Translations under genes and position numbers: made by a program
Shown: positions 1 through 10,795 of the stretch, in pieces
How positions within the stretch are numbered: position 1 is the stretch's first letter
Layout: the number at the start of each line of letters is the position of its first letter
Origin: Heliocybe sulcata
Taxonomy: Eukaryota > Basidiomycota > Agaricomycetes > Gloeophyllales > Gloeophyllaceae
Assembly: GCA_004369045.1 (NCBI GenBank)
Contig: ML213522.1
Coordinates: 251,775-315,774, forward strand
Direction of reading: 5' to 3'
DNA: 64,000 bases
The notes under the pieces: model-generated
Seen by the model: only the letters and a program-made list of their open reading frames with translations
The model's database searches: none
Told to the model about the DNA's origin: nothing

Positions 1-1574
1 CTGTCTTCCGGATACCTACGGCCGGAAGAAAAGGATGGTCCCGCCTCGTCGATAATGAGTTAGGGAACTACGACTATCTTATGGGCGCTGATGTACGTCC
101 GTCCTGCTCCCTGCATATCACAGATCGTGACCGCTCTATATTATTCTAGATAGATCATAATCACCTAGACGTACAGAAAGACTTGTTTGAGTGGGGGTCT
201 TGGGTGCTCGATGTCAGTAGCCGTTTTTCTCGTGATTCATTAGGCTGCGCGCGCTAACGGTCTCAGACGACAGGTGCCACCGGATTCCGCCTGGATGCTA
301 TCAAGCACATTGACCGGGCCTTTCTTCTTCAATTTGTGAGCACCAGGCACATACTGCGGCCTCATCCACTCTCATTAAACCCTCGAGGTAGCTTCTCAAG
401 ATGAAGCAACGACCTGAACGAAAGAAGATGTTTGCGGTTGCAGAATATTGGTCCGGCAAGTGCGTTTGTCGTCTTCGGCTATGTTTTTGCCCCTTTGATC
501 TGTTGTTGCCATACAGCGTTAACCTTCTTCTTCCTTACATTCGAGCCTTTCAAGGACAAGTAAGTCTCCGCACTTTCCTTCTCCCAAGTTGCTTCACCGT
601 TTACTGCAACTCAATATATCTGACTGTACGTATCTGTAATCTACAGTTGGCTTTCTTCGACGTGCCCTTGCATTATAACTTCCACCGTGCCTCCCGCCTC
701 GGGCCAAACTACGATTTGCGTATGATATTTGGGAGGACGGTGGTCCAGCACCGTCCGGGGGACGCAGTGACATTTGTGGATAATCACGAGTGCGCTTTCT
801 TGCAATTATTCCAGTTCCTTCCTTCCGCTAATACTTGACTCAACCTGTCTGATTTGATAGTACGGTATGATCTATGTTATATATGCGTTCTTGACATAAA
901 TGGACTGACATACTTGCTACAGGAAATCGGCCAGTCTCTTGAGAGCTGGGTACACGACTCGTTCAAGCTGCAAGCCTACGCGCTCATCCTCCTTCGGCCT
1001 GCCGGTCATCCGTCTGTATCCTCTCGCTTCTCTCCTCGTTTCGCTGTCCCCTCATTCACTCTTCTCATAAATTCTTCCTCTAGCTGCGTTTTTTATCACG
1101 ACCTCTATTCTGCCTCCTCATCCCACATCGCCTCGAAACTCCGCCTCCTGATGCGAGCCCGCAAGACTCACGCGTATGGCGCCTGCGCTGACTACTCCGC
1201 GTCGGGCAATTGTGTTGGGTGGGTAAGGGTAGGCGATAGGAGGCGTGCAGGCTGCGCAGTCGTGGTATCTAACGCCAAGTAAGTCACTCGATAGACAACG
1301 TTATGTGGGTATCTAATGTGTATAGGTTGCCCAGGAAACAACCGGGCGTGAGGATGAACGTCGGCGTGGTATGTATCTCGTTCAGGCTCAATGTTGTTCC
1401 TCTCATACTCAGCGCGGCCTACGTGATGAACCTTAGCACAACGCTGGCCTCACCTTCAAATCCTACTTCCATGGCAGCCATGGGGACTCCCGTCTGATTC
1501 CTATCGACGCAGACGGCTTCGGTGTATTCCCTTGCCCGAACGACGTTATGGTGTGGGTGCGAAACAGCGAGTAG
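1..1574 (+). CDS. Alpha-amylase, GH13 subfamily 5 (partial, 5' end outside window)
   Basis: Hydrolyses alpha-1,4-glucans. The three GH13 acids are all visible: the nucleophile in GFRLDAIKHID (about 270-325), the acid/base Glu in FAVAEYW (about 430-452), and the third Asp in VDNHDT. GQSLESWV, then CVFY with HDLYS, and GWVRVGD follow in family order, and the protein ends DVMVWVRNSE at the stop 1572-1574. The frame is cut by about nine short introns. The Asp codon of VDNHDT is split: the exon ends at 789 with GA, and a 4-nt exon 861-864 supplies T and ACG before the next exon at 923. No signal peptide can be judged because the N-terminus lies upstream. The GH13_5 class covers bacterial liquefying amylases and fungal, usually intracellular, enzymes, so a cytosolic role is possible. 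The gene looks intact over the part present. Confidence 0.87.
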
Positions 1575-2189
1575 ATGATAGATGGAGGACGATGAAACTG
1601 CGCATCATACGAAACATAATATTACTATAGACAGGTTCAATAATCAGGTTCAATAATATTACGATGGAGTACACCGAGGCCGACCCAAATAGTTTCATCT
1701 GACTGCGCAAAGCGTAGAGTGGGATCTCGTGCAGCAGGGATTCGCGCTGATTAAGGATAGTGTAACACAGCATCAGGAGCATGTTAACTTGTACATATGT
1801 CAGGGCAGTGTTTTCCAGACGGCCTGCGGATACGACATGCGTTAGGTTATGGCGCACAGCAATATCGAGGCAATCACTGTTTCCTTTACCCATCAGTTGC
1901 CGAGAATCCTCTCCTTGCACGAACGAAATAACGTAAACCTCATGAGCTCATAAGAGACGTCGTATTACATACAGACATTCTCGAGCCCACCAAGGGTCTC
2001 AAGGCACCACAAAACAAACACAATAAGGAGCACGTAGAGAGGTTACACACTACAAAATAGGTCGTAGAAGGGAGAAGGGCATTAAAAGATATGGGTACTT
2101 GTTGAATCCGTCCTTCAACGGGAATGTCGGTATACGCGTCCGAGTCAACAAAATACGATGAGAAGAGTGTGCAGATCCAAAGAGCATGC
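1575..2189. other. Intergenic, convergent 3' ends
   Basis: This holds the 3' flanks of the amylase (+) and the GPI protein (-). Short open frames on the minus strand (1546-1920, 1940-2221) show no recognisable domain and lack splice support, so no gene is called. Confidence 0.6.
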
Positions 2190-3131
2190 TTATACCACGA
2201 CGGCCGCGACGAGGGCGCCAACGAGGCCGGCGGCGCCGAGCTGGGCGACGCGCGCGGGAGCGGCAGCCGACGAGGACGTGGTGGACGGCGAGCTCGAGGT
2301 GGCGGAGCCGCTGTGGGAGCCGCTGCATACAGAGGTCAGTATCCAGCTGGAGGAAGGATTGTGAAGCGGAGCTTACGAGGGCGAGGTGGAGGTAGCGGCG
2401 TGCGAGCCAGAGCTCGTGGTTGCGGCACCGGAGGTTGTGCCAGACGCGGCAGAGGTGGTGGCTGCAACAGAAGAAGTGGCGGTGGTTGTCGATACGGAAG
2501 AAGCGGAGGAAGAGGACGCGCTCGTACTGGAGCCAGTCGACGAGGCAGCGCTGCTAGACGTACCTGAGCTTCCTCCATTGAGACAGCTCGTATCAGCTGC
2601 AGAGCATGTTAGTGGGCTGTAAAGAAAAAAGCAGGAGGGGGACTTGACGCACATCCACTCAGGACGGTGAAGGGCGCGGACTGGGCCGTCTGACCGGTGG
2701 AGTCACGGAGGGTGAGGCCGAGAGAAGTGCCAGCCTGCTGAGTGACGGTCCAGGTGTAGGAAGTGCCCTGCTGCTCGCCGAGGTTGACGAGGGCAGCGGC
2801 ACCGGGCTGGCCACCGGGGAGGATGCTCTATAGCGATCGGTAAGCGCCGTGAGTTAGGACATGCATGGAACGGCACAAACCAGGAAGTACGGGGCTGTCA
2901 AACGGCATGTCAGCTTGTTAGGCAATAAACAAAAACAGGGATCAACGCACCAGTGCCGCCAGTCCATGTGAAGAGGATGGGCTCGCAAACGACGACGTTG
3001 GTCCTAGCAACGATGAGCGACGCGGGTCAGCGCTGGCAGTAAGGGACGTACGGAGTGTTGATCTGCAGAGTGCTCTGTGCAAGGGCAGTGGCGAGGGCAG
3101 AGGCAGCAGCGAGGGCAGCGAAGAACTTCAT
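2190..3131 (-). CDS. Ser/Thr-rich GPI-anchored cell-wall protein, KRE9/KNH1-type N-terminal domain
   Basis: The start at 3131 opens a signal peptide (MKFFAALAAASALATALA), followed by the beta-sandwich seen in fungal GPI proteins of the yeast cell wall synthesis KRE9/KNH1 family: TNVVVCEPILFTWTGGTAPY, then a segment with SILPGGQPGA, TYTW-like SYTWTV and QSAPFTVLS. A long Ser/Thr/Ala-rich stalk with one Cys (ADTSCLNGGSS) ends in a hydrophobic tail (AAGLVGALVAAVVV), the pattern of a GPI-attachment signal. Five short introns join in phase: after NTP, after GGT, after APYFL, after FTVLS and inside the Ser-rich stalk. The protein should be secreted and anchored at the membrane or wall; the family is linked to wall assembly but its biochemical role is unclear. 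Proteins of this layout are abundant in Agaricomycetes. Confidence 0.82.
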
Positions 3132-3196
3132 GGCGACGACGAGGGGTGGGCGAGGAGCGGGGGTAAGCTGAGGAGGGAGGATGGTGCGACGACAAC

Positions 3197-3206
3197 TATT
3201 TATTGG
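3197..3206 (-). promoter_or_regulatory. CCAAT and TATA-like core promoter of the GPI protein gene
   Basis: Read on the minus strand the sequence is CCAATAAATA, about 66-75 nt upstream of the start codon at 3131. A CCAAT pentamer overlaps an A/T-rich TATA-like box. Confidence 0.4.
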
Positions 3207-3209
3207 CCG

Positions 3210-4667
3210 ACCCGGGTGCTTCCGTGTTTGGCTTGGGTAAACACGCGCGTGTTCCTGGTATCAAGTCTCTTCACCCGGCGCCCGCTTCTTGGCCTTTGCA
3301 GTATTCCTGCTCACCAATTCTCTGCGACACATTCATCATGTCGCCTCTGTATTCCCCTCAACTGACCTCGCAAGTATTCTAATTTGCAGAAAATACAGCA
3401 GATTGAGAGTGCGCGGTCGGATATTCTGAGTGATCGGACTGCGCTCTGGAAGCGACGAGAAGGACAAATTACACAAAGTTTACATCACCGAGTACGTACC
3501 CAACTGCCGACTCGTCTCTGCTCTGCTCGTCGTTTGCTGTAGCCGCCGTCACCCGAGAATTCCAGTCGCCACTCTCGCCAGCATCCTCGCTGCATCCATC
3601 CACATACCTATTCTTGGCCCTCCATTTTCCGTCCCCGTGTCCGCGTTTCTGCTCGCCTCGGACCATGAAACGCCCAGAATAATCCTTACGCGGAACAACG
3701 TCTATCATTAGCTATCCCCACTTCTCATCGTCGCTGCGCACTCCACTAACTGCCCGCTGCCTGCGCGTCATCTGCTTACGCCTCCTTGCCGCAATCCATG
3801 CTTTGAGCATTCTGCTGACTCCCTGGATGCGCGGCGAATCGTCGGGCTTGCCTACGTTGTCGCCATTCGGTCATGTAAGAGCTCGTTCGTAGGTAATGCG
3901 AATCCGTATCATGCTCTTCGTCTGCGCTGAGGCTTCAGTCTTACATGCCCAAGGCATGCGACAGGAGCTTGCACGAGGGCCTGTTTCCCTTACGAATCCG
4001 CCCCGTCTAAGTATAATTGCATTCGTCACCTATGACGGCAAGTGGACAAATGTCTGGAATTCCCGGCGGTATCCGAGTCGGATCACTATTCCATGCTGTG
4101 TTCGTGCTGTGCACGCCCTTTACCTTCCCGAAGAAATCTCAGGTCCAACCTGGAGGCAAGCCATGGCCATGTCCCATCCCCCTAGGAATTGGTAGGGGGT
4201 AGGCGCGCAGCTCTCTGACACTGGACGGGACTAATGACTCCGCTCACTCGCATGTCGGTGCATAGACACCGTGGCCTTGGGATTCCAGTGGCAGAAGGCC
4301 CGTCGATACCCAGTGCAGCCGGAGCGGGAACATCGCACTTCGCAGGAGAAGGGCAAGGTCGACAGCAATCGCAGGGACGAAAGCCGCGAGTCCTTTTCCA
4401 CCACCGGGGCCTGGCGCGGAAGCACACAGTGGGCCGCGAAACTGTTTCGAGGGCGGGTGAATACCGACCAAGTAGCAGGCCAAGGGCACGAAGGCGACTC
4501 TTTCGAGAAAGATGACATTTGCTCTCGTCCGATGTCTTGGAGATATGTGCGGCGAGGGCGAGCCAGAGCGGATATTCATCAGTATTGTGTATTGCTTGTC
4601 GTAATACCATCGGCCGCTTCGCATTATAGTTATGCGTATGCGAGGCTGAACGCGTCTTCACAAATGC
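3210..4667. other. Intergenic, no gene recognised
   Basis: Several overlapping open frames occur on both strands (for example 3430-3711 + and 4182-4661 -). They overlap one another in high-GC sequence, have no family resemblance and give no coherent spliced frame. Confidence 0.5.
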
Positions 4668-4674
4668 TATAAAA
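4668..4674 (+). promoter_or_regulatory. TATA box of the hydrophobin locus
   Basis: A perfect TATAAAA lies about 110 nt upstream of where the hydrophobin reading frame begins. It is preserved although the gene behind it is damaged. Confidence 0.6.
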
Positions 4675-4779
4675 GCCGCTTACACTCACCTGGGGTGCCA
4701 TCATCACAACTGCTCTCACTTCACTCGACACATCGACACGCCTAGGTTTGCTATACTCACCTCCACCTAACCACGAACA

Positions 4780-5235
4780 ACCTTCTCCTGCAGTAAGCTC
4801 CCTGCGGTCGCCATCCTTGCTGCCGCCACCCCGACCCCCGACGGCCTGCCTGCCCAGCTTGCAGGCAACTGCAATACGGGCTCCATCAGTGCTGCAACTC
4901 CATCCAGAGCGTGAGCAACTCTGTCGTCTCAGAGCTTGCAGGCCTTCTGGGTCTTGTCCTTCCGGACGCCACCACCATAGTAGGGCTTACCTACTCGCCC
5001 GCGGTTGGCATTGCTGGCGGTGCGTCTTGGCAAGCCATGCGTGCCTTGCTATACAGTGGGCACGGCGCTGATGTCGTCTGTGTCTTGGTAGCTCCGCCTA
5101 CCCTGTGTGCTGCGAGAACAACTGCTACGGTAGGCATCAACATTGGTGGCCTTCCTGGGCACTTTCATGGCTCCATCTTTTGTGTCCATAGGCTCCTTCA
5201 TTTCCTTGGGCTGCGTTCCTGTCAGTCTCTGCTAA
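4780..5235 (+). pseudogene. Class I hydrophobin, decayed
   Basis: Hydrophobins are small secreted eight-Cys proteins that self-assemble at air-water interfaces and coat hyphae. Readable parts are a leader (SKLPAVAILAAATPTPDG), GNCNTGSI, QCCNSIQSVSNSVVSELAG, LGLVLPDATTIVGL, GGASCSAYPVCCENNCYG and the C-terminus SFISLGCVPVSLC before TAA at 5233-5235. Two 62-nt introns join in phase: 5030-5091 with a GC donor, and 5130-5191 with GT-AG. Three defects are seen. There is no ATG between the TATA box and the leader (ACC stands where ATG is expected, 4780-4782). One base is missing between NTGSI and QCC, which shifts the frame. The Cys expected in the LTCSP motif is Tyr (LTYSP). Sequencing error could explain the frame break, but not all three together. 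It is the host's own gene, probably lost recently because splice sites and TATA box remain. Confidence 0.75.
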
Positions 5236-6562
5236 GGACCCGTATGAGTTACAGGTAAGCCCTAGGTGGTGGTGTATATCGCCGCGGCTGACTGAGGTAA
5301 ACAGTATTTCTTGTCACGAATAATATTAATAATGACCTCTTAGACTGTGAATGTTCTGTGCACACCTGAATGAAACATGGTTGTCTGCTCCTACAACGAC
5401 ACAGACATGACTCGCTACAATAGCCAAAGCAGAGGCCGAGCATTGATATTGAGGCCTAAGGTCCCGCCTACAAAGCTATTCTTCGGGTACATTTGATAGG
5501 GACCAACACAGATTCTGCTTTCCTGCTTTTTGAAAAGACAGCATCTGTGTGAATGCATAAACAACCAATACATTGTAATCATCAGATGGAGTGCTACGTA
5601 CAGCAAAGTGGATCGTATATCCGTCTTGGTGAGCTCTTGAAATGAGTGGACCTTCTCTACAAGCCCGACTCGCTTCCGCCTGGGGTTGCCAGAAGAATCT
5701 GCCGCGCCCAATTAGACTTGCTAGCGACGTCTCCTCAATCAAATTTAAACCGAGCAGGCAAGCAACGGGTTTCACGCCCAATTCACTAGGATACCGCACC
5801 GGGCCGGCCTCCCGCACCAATCAAGATGGATCAAGTGTGCAAGTGTGCAACATGTACATTGTACAGCGACAACATTCCGCAGCTCCTAAGTCGATGATAC
5901 TTTCTGGTCTGCAGTGCATCCCGACTACGAAGAAGCCATAGTTGGATAGTAGCAGAGTCGTCGGTAGACCGAGCGCGTAATATAGGGCAGTGCATCATAG
6001 CAGGGACTGCTTTTTGAAGTCTACAGTGAGGTCGTGCCACCAGAGCGCCTCGAAAGCCTCAAAGACTTGCTGTCAATCTGTAGCAAAGGAGAGGCAGAAT
6101 GAGTGTGGCTTGCGGATGGGCTAGATATCATCTTCGTCATCGTTACGATTGCCGACAGCGAGTTCGCAATCCCCAACCCTAAGTTGTAGCCACATCGCGA
6201 TTCAGACTCCGCGTTGCGTGAGAATTGTGCTCTTGTGGCCTGCGCACTTTTTATTTGGGCGGCAGTTCAAACGAGCTGTTCATCGTAAAGGGCTGTCGAA
6301 TTGAAGCCAAGTACAGCACTAGTGGGCTTAGCGCTATATGTCTGCTTGATCTTGAGGGTACCAGACTTTGTACGTCTTTAGTGGTTCTTCTTTACTGGCT
6401 GTTTTTATAGAGCACCACTTACATGCACATGCCAATGTTGCTTCGAATCTGTACAGATAATGGAATACATATGACTAGCATCCTGCCTCTAGTTCTGACT
6501 ACCGATCCTCCTCATGAGCCACGTCACTCATTCAATATTTCAGGTCATACCAGACAGCTAGC
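5236..6562. other. Intergenic, no gene recognised
   Basis: This contains the 3' flank of the hydrophobin locus and of the convergent PDI gene. Short open frames on both strands near 5415-5941 show no domain or splice continuity. Confidence 0.5.
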
Positions 6563-8333
6563 CTACAACTCCTCATGTGCGACCTCCTCAGCCTTCTCAA
6601 GAACCTCTTCCGCCTTCTCCTTCGCAAATGCAGCAAGCACATTAGCCTTGACTTTGATCTCGTCCAGTTTCTGCGGTGACAGTGTCCGCTTCTGCAATAG
6701 CGATGTCAACCTATCCGATTCCGGATCATCAGTTCGTCTTTCCGATCACACCGCCTGGGAAGGTAAAAGGACGTACCGGCGAGTCTCTCGCTCAACATAA
6801 TCCTCCGTCCCATTGACAACCTTCTCCATCACGCGGAGATAGTGCTTCCCATTCGCACCCGCACTCGCGGCGAGTCCTAGCGCCTCTTTGTACACCGCGT
6901 CCCTAGCCTCGCCCGTCGCGACGAAGAACTTGCTCGCGAGCGTGTCGAGCTCGGGAAGACGGCCAGCCTATACCACAGGTCCAAACAGTCAGTGTATCAT
7001 TCTCCCCAGGACCATCGGGCGAAATAAGGACCCCATTATACGTCGAGCCGAGAAGAAAAACCACAAGGTGCAACAGAGGAAGTGAGAGGACGGAGACGTA
7101 CCACGTCGTTCAGCAACCCACCCGGCGTCCTATGTGTCCCACATTTCCCGTTCAGATACTCCACAAACGCGGCCTCTGTACGCGGACCCTCGTAGGCCTC
7201 CGGTTCACCTTTGGAGCCCTTCGGGAAGAACTTGATCGTCGGGTACGAGCTGACGCCGTATTTCTCCGCGAGAGGGCGGTTCGGCTGGGCGTCGGCGTCT
7301 ACGTTGGCAATGATGCACTATCATACAAACATAAGTTATGAGACTGAGGGTGTGCGAGTGGTGAGCACGTACGTTCGATTCCACGGCAAAATCCTGCGCG
7401 GCCTTCTCGAGGTCGGGCTTCATATTCTTGCAGTGACCGCACCAAGGCGCCTGACCAAAGGTGAGTCTCAAGTGCATGGATATATCTGCTAGAAACTTGC
7501 AGTGAATGCAACGAGAACGTCTTTTGTATCATCCTAGGAGGGCTGAATTCAGTGACTGGATAGGAAGTGAAGTAAGAGGGACGCTAACCAGCGCGACTTG
7601 GTCGAAAGTGTGCGTGTCAAGGACTTCGTATGCGGGAGGTGGTGGCGGCTTGATCTTGGACTTAACGCCAGACTTCGTCGTGATACTGATGTAGGAAGAT
7701 CGTGAGTTCAATACGAGTGAGGCCAGCAAAACATGGTATACGCACAAGCTGGCTAGGGAGTCGAGATCGCGACCACTCTCGTATGGCTCAGCATTTCCCT
7801 TCCCATCAAACCATTTTAATGCTTTCATGTCCTCGTAAGTATCACATCCCACGAGACGACGAGAATAGAAAACGCACTGGGAAATCCAGAGACGCCATAC
7901 TTTTGCCCAAGTGGCTTACCAACTCCGTCCGCGTCAACCTTGGCTATGATGACCTTGTCTTTTGCGTGCGAATACGCATCTGCAAGTTGTTCGTATACAG
8001 GGGCAAGGTTCTTTGTGGAATACGTGAGTGACAGCCGAGGATGAGAGGTATTATGTGACGCACCTTGCAGTGGCCGCTGTGATCGACAGACATACATCAC
8101 TCTCGGAAGGCAGCATGGATATCAGTCAAACGTACCACCATGGTGCAAAGCTACCCGACAGATTTCAGTAACGTGGAAACTCGACCGAACAGCGACAGCA
8201 CTCACAACTCGACCAAAGCAGGCGCCCCTTTGCCGATGTGGTCATCCCAATTGCCGGGTTCGAGCTCAAGCACGTTTGACGCGCTAATAACCGCAGCCAG
8301 ACCCAGCCCAAAGAGCGACAACGACAACCTCAT
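6563..8333 (-). CDS. Protein disulfide isomerase, two thioredoxin domains plus ERp29-type C-terminal domain (TigA-like)
   Basis: Forms and rearranges disulfides in proteins entering the secretory pathway. The start at 8333 opens a signal peptide (MRLSLSLFGLGLAAVISA). Thioredoxin domain 1 carries [20 protein letters not shown] and domain 2 carries [18 protein letters not shown]; each has its cis-Pro region (VSGFPTLKWF; VSSYPTIKFFPKG). A helical ERp29 C-terminal domain follows (GRLPELDTLASKF onward), ending in HEEL, a KDEL-like ER retention signal, with the stop at 6563-6565. The gene is cut by about nine introns. The first active site is assembled from two tiny exons (8136-8150 and 8064-8076), while the second lies in one exon. 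The intron 7451-7500 fits a GC-AG boundary (donor GCAAGT). The architecture matches the fungal tigA/ERp38 group. Confidence 0.92.
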
Positions 8334-8588
8334 CTTGTCGTTAAGCAGTAGAGAGAAAGAAAGTGGTCGTACTGACGTGGAGGAGGAGCCTTGTAGCGCG
8401 ACTGTTGTGGCGTGGAGGACTGCTTAGTCAGGCGAGGCCGATCACCGCTGACTACGGCCTGACTACGCAGTGTCGACATTATCGCGTTTGCTCATTCGAT
8501 CAGTCAGCGATGGCTGTCCTTCAAAGATTTATCAAGCCCGAGGGCATCTTCAGCCACATCACTTATTTCTTAGCTTGGGTCAACTGTT

Positions 8589-10049
8589 ATGGCTTCAGAA
8601 CGCCGCGAAGATGCCGGGGAACTTGCAGAGGACGATGAGGAGGCGTTCATCGATGATAATGAAGTCTACGCCGAGGTCGAAGTCGATGGTGAAGGCCAGG
8701 GTGACGGCGGACTTATGGACGACGAGGACATGGACATGGCGGGCGGAGAAGACATCGTCTACGAGGACTCGTCGATTCAGCACTTCCCCACCCACGAAAA
8801 ATCTGTCTTCTGCGTCGCGACGCACCCAACGCAGCCCCTCGCTGCATCTGGCGCCGAGGACGATCTCGGCTACATCTGGGATATCGCCACGGGCCAAGAA
8901 ATCGTGAAGCTCACCGGACACACGGACAGTGTGTCAAGTATCGGGTTCAGTGCTGATGGGGAGATGCTCTCGACGGGCGGGATGGACGGCAAGGTGCGGA
9001 TATGGAGGAGGGTGGGCAAGGAGGACTGGAAGACCTGGGAGTTCCTCACCGAGTTGCAGGGCCCAGATGAAGTAATAGTGAGTCATGGATCCTGTCCGTG
9101 GTGGATACTGCATGCGAGGGCATTGAACAGTGGTTGAGATGGCATCCCAAAGGACATGTGCTCTTAGCCGGCTCTGTCGATGCTACAGTCTGGATGTGGC
9201 AATGTGAATCGATCCTCTGCTCTACGCCGTTACATGTACTGACGTTGGCCTAGTACCCTCCGGGAACACGATGCAAGTTTTTGCCGGGCACACAGGACCT
9301 GTGCAATGCGGTGAATTTACACCAGACGGTACGCCATAACCAATTGCTTCCTGGTTCCATCAATTTACGCTGTACGCCAGGCAAGCGCATAGTCACGGCC
9401 GATGCAGATGGCACGCTGATCTACTGGGACCCGCGCGACCCCTCCCCAATATTTAAACTCACATCAAGTGACGCTCGGTTCGAGCTCGACGGCATTACCT
9501 CCCTCGGCGTCAATTTCGCATCCACTGTCGCAGTAGTGGGCGGCGTTAGCGGCGGTGTGCGTGTCATCTCCCTGAGTAAGGGGGACATCATCGGTGGCCT
9601 TGCTGCGCATAAGGAGGGCGAGAGTATCGAGGCAGTGGCATTTGTTGATCTTACGGGGACCGGCGCGGGGACGGACATTGTGGTTACGGGCGGAACGGAC
9701 GGAAAGCTATGCATATGGGATCTGACGACAATGCGGCTGAGGGCGAGTATGGATCACGATGTGAGTCCTCCGTTAAATTCTTGATCTGGGGGGAACATGA
9801 CTCAAAGTCTTGCTCGCCATCCAGGACGCGATAACGGCCATTCTCCCTCACCCACCTCCGAAATCGCACCTTGTCGTCTCTGCATCTGCAGACAAGACCC
9901 TGCGCACCTGGGACGCTCGGACAGGTGCGCTCATCCGGAGTCACAAGGGCCACCACGGTCCGGTCCTGGGGGCTGCGCTGGGTCTGGAGGGTAGGGCCAT
10001 CGTGAGCGCGGGTGATGATGGCGTATGTTTGGTGTTCGGAACAGAGTAA
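8589..10049 (+). CDS. SQT1: WD40 ribosome-assembly protein SQT1 / AAMP homologue
   Basis: An acidic N-terminus (residues 1-60, with EDDEEAFIDDNEVYAEVEVD) precedes a beta-propeller of seven or so WD repeats. Clear repeats are SVFCVATHPTQPLAASG, HTDSVSSIGFSADGEMLSTG with KVRIWR, the SLGVNFASTVAVVGGVSGG block, VVTGGTDGKLCIWDL, and the last one with VVSASADKTLRTWD, ending at SAGDDGVCLVFGTE. In yeast, Sqt1 binds nascent Rpl10 (uL16) and chaperones it to the 60S subunit; the animal counterpart is AAMP. The acidic head and repeat order fit that family rather than a generic WD protein. Three or more short introns interrupt the gene (near 9079, 9200-9253, 9330-9380 and 9761-9823). It lies head to head with the PDI gene, with 255 bp between the start codons, so the two may share a promoter region. 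Confidence 0.82.
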
Positions 10050-10204
10050 GCGCGAGGTCAGAAGATGGTGTACCATTAGCCCTCCTCAATTTTGGCTCGC
10101 AGCTCTAGCTGATGGCTTTGCTGGAACGACTGTGCCCAAAACTTGTAGAACAGCACTGAAGCGTCGGCTCGATAATGACGTATCTGCACAAAATATGAAA
10201 AAGA

Positions 10205-10245
<41 letters not shown>

Positions 10246-10795
10246 GCAACATTGGGATTAGCTCACAGAGCCACGTGCCTTGTGCCTATGTAGAGTGCAG
10301 TCGTTGTACACAGTGGGCCCGGATTCAAAGCTGTGTAGCTCTCCTAAGTGTGGCCGTCGTGACTAGTGACAGCGTGACAGCCGCGCGGGATCACATGACT
10401 GAGAAGTGATAGCAGCGACTCACAGCGTCAATATCTCATCGCTTGTGGACCACGCTCGCACTCGAGCGTCCCAGCGCATTCCGTCAATAGGCCACCGGTG
10501 AGAGCAGTTTTTCTTGACGGCACACTATGATAGATCCCTTCGGCTGACTATTTCGTTGGGAATTGAGGGGGCGGGACGTTGTGAAATTTGTGCCTCCTCA
10601 GGCCTCAAGCTTGAAGCTTGACGGACTACCGTATATTCATTGCAACGTGTAACGGCATACGAAGGGGAGATCTATACGTAAGGTAACTATATTGGTATAT
10701 CCAAGGTATATTCTAGATACATTAGACTGTAGCGCCAGATTATAACCTACTGTTGACGACACATAATGGGCATGAGCACTCCTACAATTAATGCC
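10050..10795. other. Intergenic between convergent SQT1 and ROM2-type genes
   Basis: Apart from the (AAC)13 microsatellite at 10206-10244 and A/T-rich sequence around 10660-10780, no coding signal was seen. Confidence 0.6.
10206..10244 (+). repeat. (AAC)13 microsatellite
   Basis: Thirteen uninterrupted AAC units lie in the 3' flank of SQT1, followed by an AGC interruption. It is likely length-polymorphic. Confidence 0.95.

Noticed and set aside
2124-2622. Gly/Arg-rich frames on the + strand
   Set aside because: They are antisense shadows of the Ser/Thr/Ala-rich stalk of the GPI protein.
4182-4672. Overlapping long frames on both strands upstream of the hydrophobin
   Set aside because: They overlap in several frames of GC-rich sequence, share no domain and have no splice support.
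10206-10244. (AAC)n tract as part of a coding Gln/Thr run
   Set aside because: It lies after the SQT1 stop codon; the open frame across it is caused by the repeat itself.
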